From JBKPHS01 sp046729975 (GTDB taxonomy: Bacteria; Actinomycetota; Thermoleophilia; Solirubrobacterales; Thermoleophilaceae), in the NCBI GenBank assembly GCA_046729975.1, contig JBKPHS010000094.1, positions 1-17,550 on the forward strand: a stretch of DNA of 17,550 nucleotides, read 5' to 3'. Below the pieces are notes generated by a model that saw only the letters and a program-made list of their open reading frames with translations, made no database searches and was not told the DNA's origin. This document shows positions 14,271 to 17,550 of this stretch, piece after piece (position 1 is the first letter of the stretch; the number at the start of each line of letters is the position of its first letter). The position numbers were made by a program, and so were the translations under genes.

Positions 14271-15523
14271 CAGGGACCGGCGCGCCCCCGCTCGAGCTGG
14301 CGGACGAGATCGACCGCGTCGCCGCGGCCTCGCAGCTCGTGGTCGAGCACGCGCTGGCGCTGGCGCTGGGGCAGCGACCGCGCCGGCACCGTGCTGACGT
14401 ACTCCTCCTCGTAGAGCTCGAGCCCAAGGGGTAGGTCGTAGGGCACTCCGCGGTAGACGGCGACGACTCCGGAGTCGTCCGTGCCGAGGAAGTAGAACTG
14501 CCTGATTCCGGCGTACAACCCGACCGCTACAGCGCCGAGCACGACGGCGGCGAGGACGGCAGCGAGCCAGCGACGGCGCCTGGACATGTGCCCGCGGGTC
14601 GCCCGGGCGGGCCGCCTCGGCTCTCGCACGGTGGCGGGCTCGCCGGCGGCGTCGGCTCGTGCGCGGGCCGCGGACTCACGGTCCATCACCATCGTCATCT
14701 CGCGACGGTCGCGGTCCTCCGCGGCCACGGCCGCCTTGACCGACTCCGCGTCGACCTTCTCGGTCTCGCCGCCGGACAGCGTGTCCGACTCCTCCTCGGG
14801 CTCCCGCTCGTCCGCGAGCCGGAAGAGCACGACCGTGATGTTGTCGCGCCCGCCGCGCGCGTTCGCCTCGTCCACCAACGTCTTGGCTGCCTGCTCCAGC
14901 GACGAGCGGCCACGAAGGATCTGCGCGATTCGATCCTCCGACAGCATCCCGGTCAGGCCGTCGGAGCAGAGCAGGTAGATGTCGCCCGCTCGCGCGGCGT
15001 GCGTGTGCGTGTCGACCTCGACGTCCGGCTCCGGCCCGAGCGCGCGCGTGATGATCGATTTCTGCGGATGGACCTCGGCCTGCTGGGAGGTCAGCTTGCC
15101 CTGCCGGACGAGCTCCTCCACGAGCGAGTGGTCGTCGGTCAGCCGGTCGAGCTCGTCGTCGCGGAAGCGGTACACCCGACTGTCGCCGACGTGGCCGATC
15201 GCGACCTCGCGGTCGGTGACCATCGCTGCCGTGAGGGTCGTGCCCATGCCGGCGCGGGCTTCGTCCTCCTGGGCAAGCTCGTAGATCTTGCGGTTGGCCT
15301 CCTGACCGATGTGCGCGAGCTGCTCCTCCGGGCTGCCGCTCGTCTTCTCCGTCTCCCTGAAGGCGTCGACGGCGAGCTTCGAGGCGACCTCTCCGGCACG
15401 CGCTCCGCCCATGCCGTCGGCGACGGCGAAGACCGTTCCCAGGTCGAGGTAGGCGTCCTCGTTCGTGTGGCGCTGGCGCCCCACGTCGGTCAGGCCGGCG
15501 TGCTCGACTATCTGCAGGGCCAC
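14270..15523 (-). CDS. pstP: PP2C-family Ser/Thr protein phosphatase PstP, membrane-anchored
   Basis: The 417-aa protein has a cytoplasmic PP2C domain at about 1-238 with metal-binding motifs NED (21-23), ADGMGG (35-40), GHVGDSR (110-116), SDG (187-189) and GGRDN (224-228). An acidic, charged linker rich in Glu and Arg follows (about 240-315). One transmembrane helix (about 319-340) and a roughly 77-residue outer tail end the protein. It reverses phosphorylation by the PknB-type kinases. The GTG start at 15523 lies 4 nt after the fhaB TAG, with AGGAG (15535-15531) inside the fhaB 3' end at a 7-nt spacer. The stop overlaps rodA by one base. Order and topology match mycobacterial PstP. Confidence 0.95.
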   Translation of the reverse strand: MALQIVEHAGLTDVGRQRHTNEDAYLDLGTVFAVADGMGGARAGEVASKLAVDAFRETEKTSGSPEEQLAHIGQEANRKIYELAQEDEARAGMGTTLTAAMVTDREVAIGHVGDSRVYRFRDDELDRLTDDHSLVEELVRQGKLTSQQAEVHPQKSIITRALGPEPDVEVDTHTHAARAGDIYLLCSDGLTGMLSEDRIAQILRGRSSLEQAAKTLVDEANARGGRDNITVVLFRLADEREPEEESDTLSGGETEKVDAESVKAAVAAEDRDRREMTMVMDRESAARARADAAGEPATVREPRRPARATRGHMSRRRRWLAAVLAAVVLGAVAVGLYAGIRQFYFLGTDDSGVVAVYRGVPYDLPLGLELYEEEYVSTVPARSLPQRQRQRVLDHELRGRGDAVDLVRQLERGRAGP

Positions 15524-15527
15524 CGAC

Positions 15528-16010
15528 CTACTCCTGGTAGCGGTATTCGGTGTCGCCGATGCGGATGGTGTCGGCCGGCTTCAGCCGCTCGGCCGACCTG
15601 ACCTGCCGGCCGTTCAGGAAAGTCCCGTTCGTAGATCCCATGTCCTCGATGTACATGAACTGCCCGCGCGGGAAGATGCGCGCGTGCGCCGACGATGCGA
15701 AGGGGTCGTCGACGGTGATGTCGGAGCCCTCCGAGCGCCCGAGGGTTGCGCTGTCGCCGATCTCGAGCGCGGAACCCGGCTCATGGCCCATCGCCGCGAC
15801 GACCTCGAGCCTGGGGATGACGCCCGCCCTGAGGTCGGGCCCGCCGCGGCGCCTGCCGTCGCCCACCACCCCGCCGTCGCCGTCCATCGCGACGCTCGCC
15901 TCGTCGTGGTGCGCCAGGTCGCGCCGGGCGCTCATCGTGACCCAGATCAGGAACAGGTAGAGGACGGCCAGGAAGCCGAACTGAAGCGCTACGGCAATCG
16001 GATCGTCCAC
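15528..16010 (-). CDS. fhaB: Membrane-anchored FHA-domain protein FhaB (FipA-like)
   Basis: The 160-aa product has one N-terminal transmembrane helix (about 7-26) and a charged, Gly-rich linker. A C-terminal FHA domain (about 68-158) carries GRSEGSD (91-97), SSAHARI (106-112) and STNGTFLNG (126-134), the residues that bind phosphothreonine. It is a scaffold that reads kinase output at the membrane. The mycobacterial homologue links PknA/PknB signalling to division. The canonical SxxH is present as SSAH. The GTG start at 16010 lies 4 nt after the fhaA TAG, with AGGAG (16022-16018) in the fhaA end. I do not see an obvious N-terminal TQT-type phospho-acceptor in the linker. Confidence 0.93.
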   Translation of the reverse strand: MDDPIAVALQFGFLAVLYLFLIWVTMSARRDLAHHDEASVAMDGDGGVVGDGRRRGGPDLRAGVIPRLEVVAAMGHEPGSALEIGDSATLGRSEGSDITVDDPFASSAHARIFPRGQFMYIEDMGSTNGTFLNGRQVRSAERLKPADTIRIGDTEYRYQE

Positions 16011-16014
16011 GCGC

Positions 16015-16761
16015 CTACTCCTGCTCGAACGACAGCCGGGAGAGCCCCAGCGTGATCTCGTCGCCCGGCTCGAGCGCGGCGCTCCGTACGCGCCGGCCGT
16101 TCACCTTCACACCGTTCGTCGAGCCGAGGTCGGCGACCGTCCAGTGATCGCCATCCCGCCGCACCTCCGCGTGGCGGCGGGAGACGTTGGGGTCGTCGAG
16201 CACGATGTCGCATTCACGGCTGCGGCCGAGCACCAACCCGGTGCCGGTGAGCACCATGCGACGGCCGGCGCCGACCAGCATTGCGCGCCCGGCGCCACCG
16301 GGTGCCTCCAGCTTGCGCGCCTCGCGGTCGGGCGAGTAGACCATCGTGTGGCCGAAGTCGCCCTGCACCGGCTCCCCGCCCTCCTCCGGCGGGGGCTGCA
16401 CCAGGGTCGCCTGGATGCCGAACTCGCCGAGGCCGAGGCGCTCGTCGGTCTTGAACTCGACAGCCGGGCGCGTCACGAGCGCCAGCCCCTGGTTGCGAGC
16501 GTGCTCCAGCAGATAGTCGGAGAGCTCCTTGGTCAGCGCGTCCTCGTAGCTCGCGAACTGCTCGCGGTCCCCCGGCGAGAGGAAGACGCAGTACTCGTTC
16601 GGCACGTAGACGCGCGAGATCGAGACCGTCTGGTTCTCCTCCATCTCCTTCGCCAGCTTCCGCGCCAGCTCCACCGGCTGGACACGCGACTTGAAGGCGC
16701 GGCTGAAGGCCCCCTCGACGAGTCCCTCGATCTTCGCCTCGAGGTTTCTGAGGACGCTCAC
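16015..16761 (-). CDS. fhaA: FHA-domain protein FhaA with N-terminal DUF3662 domain
   Basis: The 248-aa product has an N-terminal DUF3662/FhaA_N region (about 1-122; MSVLRNLEAKIEGLVEGAFS, then VQPVELARKLAKEMEENQTV, then YVPNEYCVFLSP), a short linker (123-160) and a C-terminal FHA domain with GRSRECD (179-185), SRRHAEV (194-200) and STNGVKVNG (214-222). FhaA binds phosphorylated targets of PknB, in mycobacteria the MurJ pseudokinase domain, and regulates precursor flux. The mycobacterial protein is about twice as long because of an extended linker, which is nearly absent here. The GTG start at 16761 is supported by the family N-terminus. It lies 12 nt after the stop of the upstream gene; AGGA of that stop region is 11 nt away, a loose Shine-Dalgarno. 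Confidence 0.94.
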   Translation of the reverse strand: MSVLRNLEAKIEGLVEGAFSRAFKSRVQPVELARKLAKEMEENQTVSISRVYVPNEYCVFLSPGDREQFASYEDALTKELSDYLLEHARNQGLALVTRPAVEFKTDERLGLGEFGIQATLVQPPPEEGGEPVQGDFGHTMVYSPDREARKLEAPGGAGRAMLVGAGRRMVLTGTGLVLGRSRECDIVLDDPNVSRRHAEVRRDGDHWTVADLGSTNGVKVNGRRVRSAALEPGDEITLGLSRLSFEQE

Positions 16762-16773
16762 TTGCTGGCCATC

Positions 16774-17550
16774 CTAGGGAACAGTCGAGGCGTCCGGAGC
16801 CTGTCGCGGGGCCGCCAGAGCCGCAGCCGCGACTGCCGCGACGAGGCCCGCGATCGCCCCGCCCACGGCTCCGCGCGCGTCGTCGAGCGCCACCGACGGC
16901 GCCATCAGATCAGCGAGGCCGGCGTGCAGGGTTACGAGCGCCGCGGCCCAGAGGCCGCCGCGCAGCACGTCGAGAGCTAGCGAGCGGCCTCGAACGCACA
17001 GGGGAAGGAGAACGGCCATCGCAGCCCAGACGGCGAGCGGGGCCAGCGCGGGCGAGGTTACGAGCGGATAGAGCGCGTCCCCCGCCGCCCCCGTGACCGA
17101 GTCCTCCCAGAGCGACCGCGGCAGTGCGCCGTCCGGCACGCCGAACAGGAGCGACCTGCCGGTCAGGAGCTCCGCCGCCACGAGCCACACGAAGCCGGCC
17201 GCCGCCAGGCCGGCTCGGCGCCACGCGGTCGACGCGAAGCCGGCGACCGCCACGTACACGGGCGCGAGCGCCGCGGTGCCGAGCAGTGGCGCGAGTGCCG
17301 GCACCGACCACAGCAGGCCGGCGCGTGGGAGCAGCAGGGGGACCGGCGCGCAGGCGGCGAGCACGACCAGCGCGCTGCCCTCGCGCCCGGCCTCCGGCGA
17401 CGCAAGCCAGCCGCACAGCGCCAACACCGACGCGATCCAGCCGGCCCGTGGCAGCAGTGCCACCGCCGCCGCGCACGCGCCCGCCGCCGCAAGCGGCGAG
17501 AAGGAGGGGTCCGGCCCGAGGCCGTACAGCGCCCCGAGTCCCAGCGCCCC
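16774..17550 (-). CDS. C-terminal part of a polytopic membrane protein, possibly the tail of a Ser/Thr kinase (runs off the window)
   Basis: The frame is open from the right edge to TAG at 16776-16774, giving 258 visible codons. An internal GTG at 17463 is not a convincing start because the same hydrophobic character continues upstream (LGPDPSFSPLAAAGACAAAV). About six or seven Ala/Leu/Val-rich helices are separated by short loops. The longest loop includes GVPDGALPRSLWEDSVTGAA (about 126-150 from the GTG). The C-terminus is short and ends APDASTVP. No enzymatic motif is visible. As I remember them, several Thermoleophilia Ser/Thr kinases carry a C-terminal multi-helix region like this and sit upstream of fhaA. 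The kinase domain would be outside the window, so this remains inference. It is 12 nt upstream of fhaA and is probably the same operon. Confidence 0.6.
   Translation of the reverse strand, partial: GALGLGALYGLGPDPSFSPLAAAGACAAAVALLPRAGWIASVLALCGWLASPEAGREGSALVVLAACAPVPLLLPRAGLLWSVPALAPLLGTAALAPVYVAVAGFASTAWRRAGLAAAGFVWLVAAELLTGRSLLFGVPDGALPRSLWEDSVTGAAGDALYPLVTSPALAPLAVWAAMAVLLPLCVRGRSLALDVLRGGLWAAALVTLHAGLADLMAPSVALDDARGAVGGAIAGLVAAVAAAALAAPRQAPDASTVP

Noticed and set aside
13311..15601. Long plus-strand frames opposite rodA and pstP
   Set aside because: Composition typical of high-GC antisense frames; the minus-strand genes are complete and motif-verified.
16758..16776. TAGGAT upstream of fhaA as a leaderless -10 element, and a four-codon mini-ORF (MASK) ending in GTGA at the fhaA start
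   Set aside because: TAGGAT includes the stop codon of the upstream gene, and fhaA is most likely cotranscribed. The mini-ORF has no clear Shine-Dalgarno of its own and may be chance.
1..17550. Mobile element, phage, toxin-antitoxin, CRISPR or RNA gene
   Set aside because: No transposase, integrase, terminal repeats, spaced direct repeats or tRNA-like folds were seen; genes are syntenic housekeeping and envelope functions with uniform composition.

Overview
The window is very GC-rich, densely packed DNA from an actinobacterium. The order fhaA, fhaB, pstP, rodA, pbpA, pknB on the minus strand is the classic actinobacterial wall-growth and Ser/Thr-kinase operon. The loss of pknA, the terminal ddl gene, a short FhaA and a polytopic membrane protein just upstream suggest a deep-branching class such as Thermoleophilia (Solirubrobacterales-like). 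That class assignment is inference from memory of such genomes. Most starts are GTG, with one TTG and one probable CTG, and genes overlap by 1 to 8 nt, as expected for polycistronic operons. No gap of 300 bases or more lacks a gene. No tRNA, rRNA, CRISPR array or insertion sequence is visible.

Positions 1-3294 (minus strand) hold a sugar-nucleotide and envelope cluster. A DegT-type PLP aminotransferase is coupled by a TGATG overlap to a membrane-anchored CapD/FlaA1-type sugar-nucleotide dehydratase. After these comes the start of a membrane-anchored protein with an Ala/Pro/Gln-rich stalk that runs off the window.

Positions 3320-7198 hold, on the plus strand, a DedA-family membrane protein overlapped by an UppP-type undecaprenyl-diphosphate phosphatase, a small ABM-fold protein preceded by a possible upstream ORF, and a PurM whose motifs look archaeal. 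Converging on purM is a thioredoxin-fold DsbA-like protein with CxxS in place of CxxC and a C-terminal segment that looks like a winged helix.

Positions 7221-8711 (plus) encode a one-pass membrane Ser/Thr kinase with a discoidin-like outer domain. It is divergent from the DsbA-like gene and convergent with ddl.

Positions 8722-17550 (minus) form one compact operon read from right to left: a polytopic membrane protein cut by the window edge (perhaps the tail of another kinase), fhaA, fhaB, pstP, rodA, pbpA, pknB with four PASTA repeats, and ddl. Together they cover D-Ala-D-Ala supply, glycan polymerisation, cross-linking and phospho-control. With the DedA/UppP pair and the sugar cluster, most of the window serves cell-envelope construction. 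I see no clearly new defence or mobile system. The most unusual points are the two very short divergent promoters with symmetric -10 elements, the CTG-started UppP, the CxxS DsbA/winged-helix protein, and the ddl-terminated, pknA-less kinase operon.
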